Assembly: GCF_016908525.1 (NCBI RefSeq)
Contig: NZ_JAFBEB010000001.1
Location: forward strand, 250,501 to 314,500
Source: Brevibacillus fulvus
GTDB taxonomy: Bacteria > Bacillota > Bacilli > Brevibacillales > Brevibacillaceae
Direction of reading: 5' to 3'
Length of the DNA stretch: 64,000 nt
The notes under the pieces: model-generated
Seen by the model: the letters and a program-made list of their open reading frames with translations, nothing else
Told to the model about the DNA's origin: nothing
The model's database searches: none
Position numbers and translations under genes: made by a program
In this document: piece by piece, positions 1 to 7,983 of the stretch
How positions within the stretch are numbered: the first letter of the stretch is position 1
Layout of the letters: each line of letters opens with the position of its first letter

Positions 1-270
1 CAGAATCTGTCGATTGCCGAGATTGCCAGACAACGTCGGCTGTCGCCGAACACGGTGGAAGATCATTTGGTAGAAATTGCGCTGCTTTATCCGGACTGGG
101 ATATTTCCCCGTATATCAGCGATCGGGAACAACGAGAGATCCAGACGTTGAGCAGCCGACTGCAAACGAGACGGTTGCGTCTGTTGAAAAATCATCTGCA
201 GGATAAGTATTCGTATTTGCAAATTAGATTGGCACTTGCCCGCCAGAAAGGAGCCGTCTATGACGATTAA
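1..270 (+). CDS. ypbB: YpbB-like helix-turn-helix protein, C-terminal end (partial)
   Basis: The frame is open from base 1, so only the last 89 codons are present. The visible part begins with a helix-turn-helix-like segment (SIAEIARQRRLSPNTVEDHL, about residues 4-23) followed by a short helical tail ending GAVYDD. In Bacillus a YpbB protein with a C-terminal helix-turn-helix domain of this kind lies directly upstream of the RecQ-type helicase recS, and here too the next gene is a RecQ helicase whose start lies inside this frame (11-base overlap). The identity is inferred from motif plus neighbour. The role of the family is not established and the N-terminal part lies outside the window. Confidence 0.75.
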   Translation, partial: QNLSIAEIARQRRLSPNTVEDHLVEIALLYPDWDISPYISDREQREIQTLSSRLQTRRLRLLKNHLQDKYSYLQIRLALARQKGAVYDD

Positions 271-1840
271 AGAGCAACGGCTGCATGAGGCGCTGCAACA
301 TTATTATGGTTTTCGCACGTTTCGTCCCGGGCAGCTGGAGATTATCCAACGGGTGTTGGCAGGTCGCAGTGTTTTGGGGCTGTTGTCAACAGGGAGTGGC
401 AAATCGGTGACGTATCAGTTGCCCGCGCAGCTGCTGCCGGGTATTACGTTAGTTGTTTCACCGTTGATCTCACTGATGGTCGATCAGGTGCAACGGCTGC
501 GGATGCGTGGGAAATTTTCCGCGGTCTACCTGAACAGTTCGCTTGAACCTGCCGAAACGAGACGATTGCTGAGCGAAGTGGAACAAGGCAGGTATAAGCT
601 GGTGTACATCTCTCCGGAAAAATTGCAACAGCCAAACATCCAGCAGCTGCTGGCGCGTCGCGGCGTCTCTCTTGTAGCGGTCGATGAGGCGCATTGTATC
701 TCGCAGTGGGGACATGATTTCCGGACGGATTATTTGCGGTTGCCTGAGATCGTGCAAAAACTGGGCAACCCGCCGGTGCTGGCCGTGACAGCCACGGCGA
801 CCGAGGAAGTGCAGCGTGAAATCGCGCGCTTGTTTCACATTCATCAGGAAGATATCGTCAGCCAGTCGCTTAATCGGGGCAATATCGCCTACGACATCAT
901 TGCGGTGACGGATGAAGCGGAAAAACGGGAGAAAATCATCGAAGCGGTCGCCAAACTGCATGGCCCCGGAATTGTCTACTGCCGCACGCGGCAAGCGGTC
1001 GAGCAGTTCGTGGCAACTTGTCAATTGGCCGGATTGGACAAAGTCGAAGGCTACCACGGCGGCATGTCGGCGATGGATCGCGTCTTGATCCAGGAGCAGT
1101 TCCTGCGGGATGAATTGAGCGTCATTGTGGCGACGAATGCCTTTGGAATGGGCATTGACAAGCCGAACATTCGTTATGTCCTGCATTATCATTTTCCGGG
1201 AAGCATCGAAGAATATACGCAGGAGGTTGGCCGGATCGGCAGGGACGGGCAACCGGGCTATGCCGCCTTGTATTTTGCCATTGAAGACTTGGCGATTCAC
1301 CAACATCTGTCGCAAGCCGAATATCCGGAACCGGCTGTGATTGAACTGTTTGTTGCTTCCTTGCGCGCGAAGACCGGGCTGAAACTGGCTTATCCCGAAA
1401 TCGCTGCCGGATTGGATTTGCCGGAGACGCAAACCGAGCTGTTGCTGTTTTATGCAGAACAGGCCGGATTGATTGCCAGAAGCGATCGCCCACCGTATGG
1501 CGTCCAGGTCAATTCTGGTTTTCCGGCAGATGCGGCCAATCGGATCGGACAGCGGATCGAGCGGGCCAGGCAAGCCAAGCGGACAAAATTGACACAAATG
1601 GTTAATTGGCTGCAACAAAAAGGCTGCTATCGACAAGCATTGGCCGCCTATTTCGGAAGTACCGACGATCTCGGATACGATTTGTATTGCTGTTCCTCCT
1701 GCGGTTTGCAGAGGATCGACTACGAACAAGACGTCAGCCGGCTCACCGCCGCACTTCCCGAAACAAACTGGAATCTCCATGAGGCTTTGCGCATGTTGCT
1801 GCCTGTCGAATTATACAATAGGGGAGGACATCACCATTGA
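260..1840 (+). CDS. recQ: ATP-dependent DNA helicase RecQ
   Basis: A RecQ-family superfamily-2 3'-5' DNA helicase of 526 residues, expected to act in recombination and fork repair. Visible motifs are Walker A TGSGKS (about residues 44-49), a DEAH box followed by CISQWGHDFR (about 140), ATNAFGMGIDKPN, and the arginine-finger motif EVGRIGRDGQPG. A cysteine cluster near the C-terminus (GCYRQALAAYFG, then CCSSCG) is the RecQ zinc-binding subdomain. There is no HRDC domain, so it resembles the shorter Bacillus RecS form. The ATG at 260 is chosen because AGAAAGGAG lies just upstream; an earlier in-frame ATG at 236 lacks such a site. It overlaps the preceding ypbB and is translationally coupled to the next gene through TTGA. 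Confidence 0.93.
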   Translation: MTIKEQRLHEALQHYYGFRTFRPGQLEIIQRVLAGRSVLGLLSTGSGKSVTYQLPAQLLPGITLVVSPLISLMVDQVQRLRMRGKFSAVYLNSSLEPAETRRLLSEVEQGRYKLVYISPEKLQQPNIQQLLARRGVSLVAVDEAHCISQWGHDFRTDYLRLPEIVQKLGNPPVLAVTATATEEVQREIARLFHIHQEDIVSQSLNRGNIAYDIIAVTDEAEKREKIIEAVAKLHGPGIVYCRTRQAVEQFVATCQLAGLDKVEGYHGGMSAMDRVLIQEQFLRDELSVIVATNAFGMGIDKPNIRYVLHYHFPGSIEEYTQEVGRIGRDGQPGYAALYFAIEDLAIHQHLSQAEYPEPAVIELFVASLRAKTGLKLAYPEIAAGLDLPETQTELLLFYAEQAGLIARSDRPPYGVQVNSGFPADAANRIGQRIERARQAKRTKLTQMVNWLQQKGCYRQALAAYFGSTDDLGYDLYCCSSCGLQRIDYEQDVSRLTAALPETNWNLHEALRMLLPVELYNRGGHHH

Positions 1841-2457
1841 CCAACCGGTTGCAGCAGATCGATGATCGTTTGCTGCGGATGAACTTATGGCTGACCCAAG
1901 GAATCGTCCTCATTCTCTCTGCTGCATGCAGTTTGTTTTTATTTGGCTGGACCCATACCGTGGCGATGTTTGCCTGGCCGGGGTGGTTTGAACTTTTGGC
2001 CGCGCTCGGGATCGCAGCGCTGCTGGTGCTGGCCAATCTTGGCATGGATCGCTGGCTGCCGCGGCATTGGCAAGATGATGGCGGAATCAACGAACGGATT
2101 TTTGCGCGGATGTCGCTCTGGTCGATCTTCCTGCTGTGCCTGTCAGTCGGCATTGGCGAAGAGTGGCTGTTTCGCGGAGTTTTGCAAACGTATATCGGAA
2201 ACGGATGGGCAAGTCTGCTGTTTGCTCTCATTCATGTCCGTTATTTGCGCAAACCGTTGCTTGCAGGCGGCGTATATGTCACAAGCTTCGCGATCGGAAG
2301 CATTTTTGAATGGAGTCATCACTTGATCGGACCGATTGTTGCCCATACCACCATTGATTTTTTCCTGGCGCTGTATTTGCGGTGGACCGTGAACAAACGA
2401 GAAAGAGAGGAGGAGCAAAATGGAGACGAAGGAGGAAAACAGGAGGAAAGTTCGTAG
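1837..2457 (+). CDS. ypbD: CPBP-family intramembrane metalloprotease (YpbD-like)
   Basis: A polytopic membrane protein of 206 residues with the signatures of the CPBP/Abi (CAAX protease and bacteriocin-processing) family: an EExxxR motif (GEEWLFRG, about residues 106-113), FALIH as the second motif, and HTTID as the third. These supply the presumed glutamate and histidine ligands of an intramembrane metalloprotease active site. The start is TTG overlapping the recQ stop (TTGA) with GGGGAGG eight to nine bases upstream. B. subtilis ypbD, also CPBP, sits at the same place after recS. The substrate is unknown. The last 38 bases overlap the LysM gene. Confidence 0.85.
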   Translation: MTNRLQQIDDRLLRMNLWLTQGIVLILSAACSLFLFGWTHTVAMFAWPGWFELLAALGIAALLVLANLGMDRWLPRHWQDDGGINERIFARMSLWSIFLLCLSVGIGEEWLFRGVLQTYIGNGWASLLFALIHVRYLRKPLLAGGVYVTSFAIGSIFEWSHHLIGPIVAHTTIDFFLALYLRWTVNKREREEEQNGDEGGKQEESS

Positions 2458-3046
2458 CTCAGCCGAACAAGCCGCGGGAATCGGGGGATTTCCTCCGCGG
2501 AAAACTCGCCATGCCACACGCGAGCGCAACCGCATGGCCACCTTTCTGGGATCGGGCATCCTGATCTTTGCCGTTGTCTTCGTAGGGCTGATTTGCGTCG
2601 AGCTGTATCAAGCGAGCAGCGGTCCTGCCCCGAGCATCGAGTCAAGCAAACACCAGCAGGGAGCAGGGACAGCGGTAAAGCCAACCGGTCAAGCTGCTGT
2701 CCCGGACACGTCGGTTGAACAGACGGGAAGCCCCGAACAGCAAACGGCATCCGTTTCTGCCGCGCCCGTGGAGTCGGGCAAACCGGCCGGATCGGATGCG
2801 GCAATCATTTCTTCGCCCGGTCCGGCGGAAGCGAAAGCGCCAAACGACGCCGTCTCGACAGCAGCAAGCAAGCCGAAAGCAATTCGCCATGTTGTTCGCA
2901 AGGGAGATACATTGTTCAAGTTATCCCGGCAGTATTACGGCAACAATTTCGGAGTAGAGCGAATTGTCCGCTATAACGGTCTTGACCCGCTGCAGCCGTT
3001 ACCGATCGGCAAAGCGGTGTTCATTCCCCTCTCCAACGCTGATTGA
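2420..3046 (+). CDS. Membrane-anchored LysM-domain protein (YpbE-like)
   Basis: A 208-residue protein with a basic N-terminal cytoplasmic segment, one transmembrane helix at about residues 40-62 (ATFLGSGILIFAVVFVGLIC), a long Ala/Pro/Ser/Glu-rich linker of low complexity (about 65-150), and a C-terminal LysM peptidoglycan-binding domain (HVVRKGDTLFKLSRQYYG onward). It is therefore probably tethered to the membrane with LysM outside, touching the wall. It starts inside ypbD with GAGAGGAGGAG upstream, so it belongs to the recQ-ypbD operon; B. subtilis ypbE has the same domain plan and position. No catalytic domain is visible. Confidence 0.85.
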   Translation: METKEENRRKVRSSAEQAAGIGGFPPRKTRHATRERNRMATFLGSGILIFAVVFVGLICVELYQASSGPAPSIESSKHQQGAGTAVKPTGQAAVPDTSVEQTGSPEQQTASVSAAPVESGKPAGSDAAIISSPGPAEAKAPNDAVSTAASKPKAIRHVVRKGDTLFKLSRQYYGNNFGVERIVRYNGLDPLQPLPIGKAVFIPLSNAD

Positions 3047-3104
3047 ATGAGTGCCGCCCCACTCGGTTACGCTATGAAAAATAACCTTTTGGTGGGGATG
3101 GCAT

Positions 3105-4034
3105 TTGATTTATGACACAATTGTAATCGGTGGCGGTATCGGGGGACTTCAGGCAGCGATTCAACTGGGACGAAGTTTGCATCGCGTGCTGGTGATTGAT
3201 CGCAAACAAGGTCGGTCCTTGCTCGCCAAAAAATATCGCAATATCCTGGGGTATCCGGATGGGATCAGCGGAGAAACGCTGCGGGAACGGGGTGAATCCC
3301 AGGCGAAAAAATACGGCGTCCAATTTTTATGGGATGAAGCGATCGACTTGCGTGAGCTGTCGCATGGCCTTTTTGAGGTGTCTGTCAAAAACGGGGCGGA
3401 GTCATACCGGGCGAAAACCATTTTGGTAGGGACCGGGATAACCGATCCTTTTCCGTCCCTTCCCGGGCTGCTCCCTTGTTTGGGGGAAAGCATTTTTATC
3501 TGTCCGGATTGCGACGGTTTCGAGAGTATCGATCGGTTAACCGCTGTTTTGGGAGACGGAAAATACGCGGTGGAGATGGCGTTGATCCTGACGTACTATA
3601 CCGACAAGCTGCTGATTGTCAATCACGCGCGCACACCGCTGGCAACCGAACAGCTGCATCTGCTGGAACAGAAAAACATCAAGCTATACGAAGGGCCGGT
3701 GTCCCGGATCGAAGCGCGGGACGGGGCGCTGGCGAGTATTTGGCTGGAATCCGGCCGGCAGGTGCAGGCAGAAAAGGCGTTTCTCGCTTTTCCGGGCGCT
3801 CGCCTGAATACCAGTCTGCTTGATCCGTTTCCGGTCAAGCGGATGGATAACGGGCATTTGCTCGTTGATCCGCGAACGAAAGAAACTTCCTACCGAAACA
3901 TTTGGGCCGTCGGAGACATCGTGGCCCATTCCCAGCAAGTGAGCATTGCCATGGGCGACGGCTCGCAAGCGGCGATTTGGATACATAAACGCCTGTTGGA
4001 AATGAGCAAACAACCGCTCGTACCACAAATGTAA
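3105..4034 (+). CDS. Thioredoxin-reductase-like NAD(P)/FAD-dependent oxidoreductase
   Basis: A 309-residue pyridine-nucleotide-disulfide oxidoreductase of the low-molecular-weight thioredoxin reductase type. The FAD-binding GGGIGG lies at residues 9-14, a redox pair CPDCDG at about 133-138, a second Rossmann motif VLGDGKYAVEMA at about 148, and the FAD-contacting AVGD near 265. The TTG start at 3105 follows GGTGGGGA. In B. subtilis this position is occupied by ypdA, the bacilliredoxin reductase, which belongs to the same superfamily but lacks the CxxC pair. The CxxC here points to a thioredoxin-reductase-like enzyme; the partner thiol protein is not evident. Confidence 0.8.
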   Translation: MIYDTIVIGGGIGGLQAAIQLGRSLHRVLVIDRKQGRSLLAKKYRNILGYPDGISGETLRERGESQAKKYGVQFLWDEAIDLRELSHGLFEVSVKNGAESYRAKTILVGTGITDPFPSLPGLLPCLGESIFICPDCDGFESIDRLTAVLGDGKYAVEMALILTYYTDKLLIVNHARTPLATEQLHLLEQKNIKLYEGPVSRIEARDGALASIWLESGRQVQAEKAFLAFPGARLNTSLLDPFPVKRMDNGHLLVDPRTKETSYRNIWAVGDIVAHSQQVSIAMGDGSQAAIWIHKRLLEMSKQPLVPQM

Positions 4035-4107
4035 ACGCACTTGCACACAGTCCCACAGAAAGCCATATATTACAGGGCAACAGTTTGGCTGCTGTGGGGT
4101 GTACATC

Positions 4108-4521
4108 ATGCGTATCTTCTGGCGAGACCTGGTGTGGGGGGTAATTGCTTGGCTCGCCGCTGGTCGTGCGGCAGCAGGGTTCCCCCAGTTCACGCTCCTG
4201 GACTCCGCTTATGTTGCAAAAACATTGGCGTTCATATTATTTGAACCGACACAGTTTGTAACGTCGTTATTATTTTTGACCCTTTCGTACTGGTTTCTGT
4301 TTCGTCCACTGTTGGCCAATATGCGCAGACTTCTGACGGGCGGAACGCACTCCGTCCTGGAGCGGATAGTCAGCGGAGTGTTGACCGGGTACTTTTTCTT
4401 GCTCTATTTGTTGCAGTTGATCAAATTCCCGTTCTGTACATGCCTGGTGACACTCGTCGTTTTGCTCTACTGCCTTTATCGTTTCTGGATCAGTCACAAA
4501 GCCAGGCTGCGCGGATTGTAA
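4108..4521 (+). CDS. Hypothetical integral membrane protein
   Basis: A 137-residue protein I do not recognise. It is very hydrophobic, with three or four likely membrane segments (around residues 5-25, 30-60, 80-100 and 105-125), a conserved-looking loop RPLLANMRRLLTGG, and a basic C-terminal tail RFWISHKARLRGL. The ATG at 4108 is preceded by GTGGGGTG; a GTG at 4099 in the same frame is an alternative. It lies between the thioredoxin-reductase-like gene and mecA, about 70 bases after the former, and could be cotranscribed with it. No catalytic motif is seen. Confidence 0.6.
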   Translation: MRIFWRDLVWGVIAWLAAGRAAAGFPQFTLLDSAYVAKTLAFILFEPTQFVTSLLFLTLSYWFLFRPLLANMRRLLTGGTHSVLERIVSGVLTGYFFLLYLLQLIKFPFCTCLVTLVVLLYCLYRFWISHKARLRGL

Positions 4522-4666
4522 TTTGCGCTGCTGCCGACTTTTCTTTGCTGACTAACCGCTTTCCCGGGAAAGCGCAAAAAGTGACAGCAACCTCCAAATC
4601 GCGCCTGCCTGTCGATTGCTCCCGCACGCTCGCTGCAGTTTTACGCTATATTCTTGTCCTTAAATA

Positions 4667-4675
4667 TGGTATGAT
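4667..4675 (+). promoter_or_regulatory. Extended -10 promoter upstream of mecA
   Basis: The 295-base stretch between 4522 and 4816 has no credible gene. It contains TGGTATGAT, an extended -10 element (TGn followed by TATGAT), about 140 bases before mecA. No good -35 lies at the expected distance, which is usual for extended -10 promoters. The same nonamer occurs before cmk and der. The rest of the stretch shows nothing recognisable. Confidence 0.45.
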
Positions 4676-4816
4676 ATAGGATGAAAATCTAGCTTCCGGT
4701 TGAGTGAATGAAAAAATAGTGATCTGGCTGATGGATGTTCGGCAGAAAAAGCGGAGCACTTTTACAGGCTATGATTCATAACTTGTAATACGACTGGATG
4801 GCGAGGAGGGACAGTC

Positions 4817-5413
4817 ATGCGTGTTGAACGCCTTGGTCAAGACAAGATACGAATCTTTTTAACGTTTGACGATCTTTCGGAGCGAGGTATTGAGAAAGAA
4901 GACATGTGGCGTGACATTCCAAAAGTACATGAACTGTTCAACGACATGATGGAACAGGCCTATCATGAGTTGGGGTTTGAAGTGTCTGGGCCTGTCGCTG
5001 TTGAAGTATTTGCCTTGCCTGCTCAGGGGATGGTCGTGATCGTAACACGCGGCAAAACTGGCTCAAAGGTGGACAAAGAAGAAGAATACGATGAAGAAGT
5101 GTACGAGTTGGAAGTGACTCTGGAAGAGAGCGATCAGATTATTTACTCTTTCCGGGACTTTGAACATATGATTGAAGCTGCTCATCGCATCAATTCGATT
5201 TTGACAAACGGCGGAGCTGCTTACTTCTATCAAGGGAAGTACTACCTTGTGCTGGAAGAAGTTGATCTTGAGCAAGATAGATATCAAAAAATGATTGCGA
5301 TTCTCTCCGAGTATGGAGAGGCGACTCCAACAACCGTTCATATGCTGGAGGAGTACGGAAAGGTGATCGTAGCAGAAGATGCGGTAAAGGAACTTTGCAA
5401 TCGATTTAAGTAA
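4817..5413 (+). CDS. mecA: Adaptor protein MecA / YpbH
   Basis: A 198-residue MecA-family adaptor that in Bacillus delivers substrates such as ComK to the ClpC/ClpP protease. The N-terminal domain (MRVERLGQDKIRIFLTFDDL, about 1-80) is the substrate-binding half. A Glu-rich linker (DKEEEYDEEVYELE, about 90-104) joins it to the C-terminal ClpC-binding domain (YSFRDFEHMIEAAHRI onward). The ATG follows GAGGAGGG. The position in the ypbB-ypdA-gudB neighbourhood matches the B. subtilis paralogue ypbH more than mecA itself, so either name could apply. It is flanked by its own promoter and terminator. Confidence 0.9.
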   Translation: MRVERLGQDKIRIFLTFDDLSERGIEKEDMWRDIPKVHELFNDMMEQAYHELGFEVSGPVAVEVFALPAQGMVVIVTRGKTGSKVDKEEEYDEEVYELEVTLEESDQIIYSFRDFEHMIEAAHRINSILTNGGAAYFYQGKYYLVLEEVDLEQDRYQKMIAILSEYGEATPTTVHMLEEYGKVIVAEDAVKELCNRFK

Positions 5414-5414
5414 G

Positions 5415-5447
5415 AAAAAACACCTAGTCGAAGTGCTAGGTGTTTTT
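5415..5447. terminator. Bidirectional intrinsic terminator between mecA and bshB2
   Basis: CACCTAG (5421-5427) and CTAGGTG (5436-5442) form a perfect 7-bp stem, with a run of A before it and a run of T after it. It can therefore end transcription from mecA on the plus strand and from the bshB2 gene on the minus strand. Confidence 0.88.
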
Positions 5448-5479
5448 CCTGTCTAAGAGGGGGGAGGCACAACAGCCCT

Positions 5480-6214
5480 TTACAGAACCCCGGCAAACAG
5501 ATCAGTCGTTTTTTCCGAAAGCATCTCTGCCCGCTTGGCCCAAGCCAGGATGAAATAGTTCTGTTCCCGTACTTGATCGTCATTTCCTTCCATTACGCCG
5601 GGAAAGGCGCGTTGGACAGAGAGATGCTGTGTTTTATGCGCACGCAGTGCCTGACCCACAACCGCTTTATATTCCGGAGCCGAAATCGTAGTGCTAATCT
5701 TATCAAGCGGGTCTCCGTACTGATTGGCAGCGAGCAACTCCAGTGGCAAAGTGACGTGGTACAGTTTTTGGACCGGATTTTTTTCAAGAGGCAGCGATTT
5801 GACAGTAAGGTCGGTCACTCGCGAAATCGCTTGATGATCAGGATGTCCGGAAATACCGTGGGGGGCGAAGGTTACGACGACTGACGGCTGCCATCGATCA
5901 ATGGCGCCCGCAATTTCTCCTTGCAATTGTTCAAGCGGAACTTCCCCCAGGCATTTGTCCTGATGATCGAGTATTTGCAGTTCCTTGATTCCGAGGATGC
6001 CGGCAGCCAACCGAAGTTCTTGTTCCCGTACCTGCGGCAGTTCTTCCATGGTGCATACAGGAGGATTTCCGGGCTTGCCCGCCTGGCCGCGGGTAGCGCA
6101 AAGCAGGTATACTTCGGAACCGGTCTGCTGGGCGTATTTGGCGATCGTCACACCAGAGGAAAAGCTTTCATCATCCGGATGGGCAAAAACAAATAAGAGA
6201 TTTCTGTTGGTCAA
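5480..6214 (-). CDS. bshB2: Bacillithiol biosynthesis deacetylase BshB2
   Basis: A PIG-L/LmbE-family zinc-dependent N-deacetylase of 244 residues. The zinc-ligand motif AHPDDE lies at about residues 11-16 and the second motif HGISGHPDHQA at about 121-131. BshB-type enzymes remove acetyl from GlcNAc-malate in bacillithiol synthesis and some also act as thiol-conjugate amidases. The start is the TTG at 6214 because AAGGAGGT lies nine bases upstream on the minus strand; the longer frame back to 6253 has no ribosome site. bshA and a second deacetylase, bshB1, are at the other end of the window. Assignment to BshB2 rather than another LmbE-like deacetylase is by resemblance. Confidence 0.85.
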   Translation of the reverse strand: MTNRNLLFVFAHPDDESFSSGVTIAKYAQQTGSEVYLLCATRGQAGKPGNPPVCTMEELPQVREQELRLAAGILGIKELQILDHQDKCLGEVPLEQLQGEIAGAIDRWQPSVVVTFAPHGISGHPDHQAISRVTDLTVKSLPLEKNPVQKLYHVTLPLELLAANQYGDPLDKISTTISAPEYKAVVGQALRAHKTQHLSVQRAFPGVMEGNDDQVREQNYFILAWAKRAEMLSEKTTDLFAGVL

Positions 6215-6438
6215 GGCTAGTACCTCCTTGTATCGGTTCGCTTTTTCTATCATTATGGCATATCGGAACGGAAAAAGGAGCGTCTTTTATTCAAAACAAC
6301 TCCAGACGTACCGTAATGAAAGGTGAATTCTGCGGAGACGCTATAAGTGCCATTTTTGTTTCGTAAATTGCCCAAAATAACAAAAGTAACGCCTTGAAGC
6401 AAACTCACCTGCCTTTGGCAGCGAACAAAAAATAGATC

Positions 6439-6467
6439 TTCTCATTCATGGTACAAGCGTGTATACT
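6439..6467 (+). promoter_or_regulatory. Sigma-A promoter for glutamate dehydrogenase
   Basis: TTCTCA and TATACT are separated by 17 bases, 41 bases before the gene start. The 294-base divergent region between the deacetylase and this gene shows no open frame worth calling. Confidence 0.5.
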
Positions 6468-6508
6468 AAACGATGGATTTACCGACAACAATTTTGAGGT
6501 GGTAAATA

Positions 6509-7798
6509 ATGGGTAAGCACGAAGTGGTAACCGAAGGCACCAAGGGAAATGAACAACAGGAAAGCATGAATCTGTTGATTTCCACTCAAACGGTGATTAA
6601 AGAAGCGCTTGAAAAACTAGGTTACCAAGAGTCGATGTATGAACTGTTAAAGGAGCCATTGCGCGTCCTCACTGTTCGCATCCCAGTTCGCATGGACAAC
6701 GGGGAAGTAAAAGTTTTCACAGGTTATCGGGCTCAGCATAATGACGCAGTGGGTCCCACCAAAGGGGGAATCCGTTTCCACCCGGAAGTGACGGAAGACG
6801 AAGTAAAAGCTTTGTCGATTTGGATGAGCTTGAAAGCTGGCATCGTTGACTTGCCGTATGGCGGGGGAAAAGGCGGGATCATTTGCGATCCGCGCGAAAT
6901 GTCTTTCCGTGAACTCGAACGGCTCAGCCGTGGTTATGTACGTGCTGTCAGCCAGATTGTCGGCCCGACAAAAGATATACCCGCTCCAGACGTATTCACA
7001 AACTCGCAAATTATGGCCTGGATGATGGATGAATATAGCAAGCTTCGCGAATTTGATTCACCGGGATTTATTACGGGTAAACCGATTGCGTTGGGTGGCT
7101 CGCATGGCCGCGAAACGGCAACCGCAAAAGGTGTGACCATCTGTATCCGCGAAGCATTGAAACGCAGAGGAATTCAATTGGAAGGCGCCCGCGTGATTGT
7201 GCAAGGTTTTGGGAATGCGGGCAGTTATTTATCCAAATTTATGCATGACGCCGGCGCAAAAGTGGTGGGGATCTCCGACGCTTATGGCGCTTTATACGAT
7301 CCGGAAGGGTTGGATATCGACTATTTGTTGGATCGACGCGACTCCTTTGGAACCGTGACCAAGCTGTTTACCAATACGATCTCCAACAAAGAGCTGCTGG
7401 AAATGGAGTGCGATATCCTCGTTCCGGCTGCGATTGAAAACCAGATCACCAAGGCGAATGCCCATCAAATCAAAGCGTCTATTGTCGTGGAAGCGGCCAA
7501 TGGTCCTACGACTTTGGAAGCTACCAAAATTTTGACAGAACGCGGAATTTTGCTTGTTCCCGATGTATTGGCCAGCTCCGGCGGGGTAACGGTATCCTAC
7601 TTTGAATGGGTGCAAAACAATCAAGGATACTACTGGACTGAGCAGGAAGTTGAAGAAAAATTGGAGCATGTCATGGTGAAAGCTTTTGAAAACGTCTATA
7701 CCCTCTCGCAAACACGTCGGGTAGACATGCGCCTGGCTGCCTATATGGTTGGGGTTCGGAAAATGGCGGAAGCTTCCCGATTCCGCGGTTGGGTATAA
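6509..7798 (+). CDS. gudB: NAD-specific glutamate dehydrogenase
   Basis: A 429-residue Glu/Leu/Phe/Val dehydrogenase that interconverts glutamate and 2-oxoglutarate plus ammonia. The substrate and catalytic region GPTKGGIRFHP, then KAGIVDLPYGGGKGG (about residues 105-119) with its catalytic lysine, and PAPDVFTN are intact. A Rossmann GFGNAGS motif (about 231-237) binds the dinucleotide, and the C-terminal SSGGVTVSYFEWVQN is typical. The ATG follows GAGGTGG. Position near ypdA/mecA matches B. subtilis gudB (formerly ypcA), so I use that name although rocG is a close paralogue. It has its own promoter and terminator and is monocistronic. Confidence 0.93.
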   Translation: MGKHEVVTEGTKGNEQQESMNLLISTQTVIKEALEKLGYQESMYELLKEPLRVLTVRIPVRMDNGEVKVFTGYRAQHNDAVGPTKGGIRFHPEVTEDEVKALSIWMSLKAGIVDLPYGGGKGGIICDPREMSFRELERLSRGYVRAVSQIVGPTKDIPAPDVFTNSQIMAWMMDEYSKLREFDSPGFITGKPIALGGSHGRETATAKGVTICIREALKRRGIQLEGARVIVQGFGNAGSYLSKFMHDAGAKVVGISDAYGALYDPEGLDIDYLLDRRDSFGTVTKLFTNTISNKELLEMECDILVPAAIENQITKANAHQIKASIVVEAANGPTTLEATKILTERGILLVPDVLASSGGVTVSYFEWVQNNQGYYWTEQEVEEKLEHVMVKAFENVYTLSQTRRVDMRLAAYMVGVRKMAEASRFRGWV

Positions 7799-7818
7799 TT
7801 CCACCATTTTCTTTAAAG

Positions 7819-7862
7819 AAGGCTGCTGTAAGCAGAAACTGCTTATGGCCGGCCTTTTTTAT
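7819..7862 (+). terminator. Intrinsic terminator after gudB
   Basis: An interrupted hairpin with AAGGC/GGCCTT outside and CTGTAAGCAG/CTGCTTATGG inside, loop AAA, is followed by TTTTTT. Confidence 0.8.
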
Positions 7863-7983
7863 TTTGTCTGTCGATCTGTTTTGCTCCCCGGAATATTTAT
7901 CCATAGGTGGTTTCATCCACGTCAAGATCGGGTATTGCATCATGGATGTATCTTAAAAATCTTAAGAAAAGGGGAGTGAGACG

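Noticed and set aside
470-1780. A 436-codon open frame antisense to recQ
   Set aside because: RecQ motifs run through the plus strand without interruption, the antisense product has no recognisable domain, and no ribosome site precedes it.
4440-4679. A 79-codon plus-strand frame before mecA
   Set aside because: It overlaps the end of the membrane-protein gene and the mecA promoter, has no ribosome site, and looks like noise.
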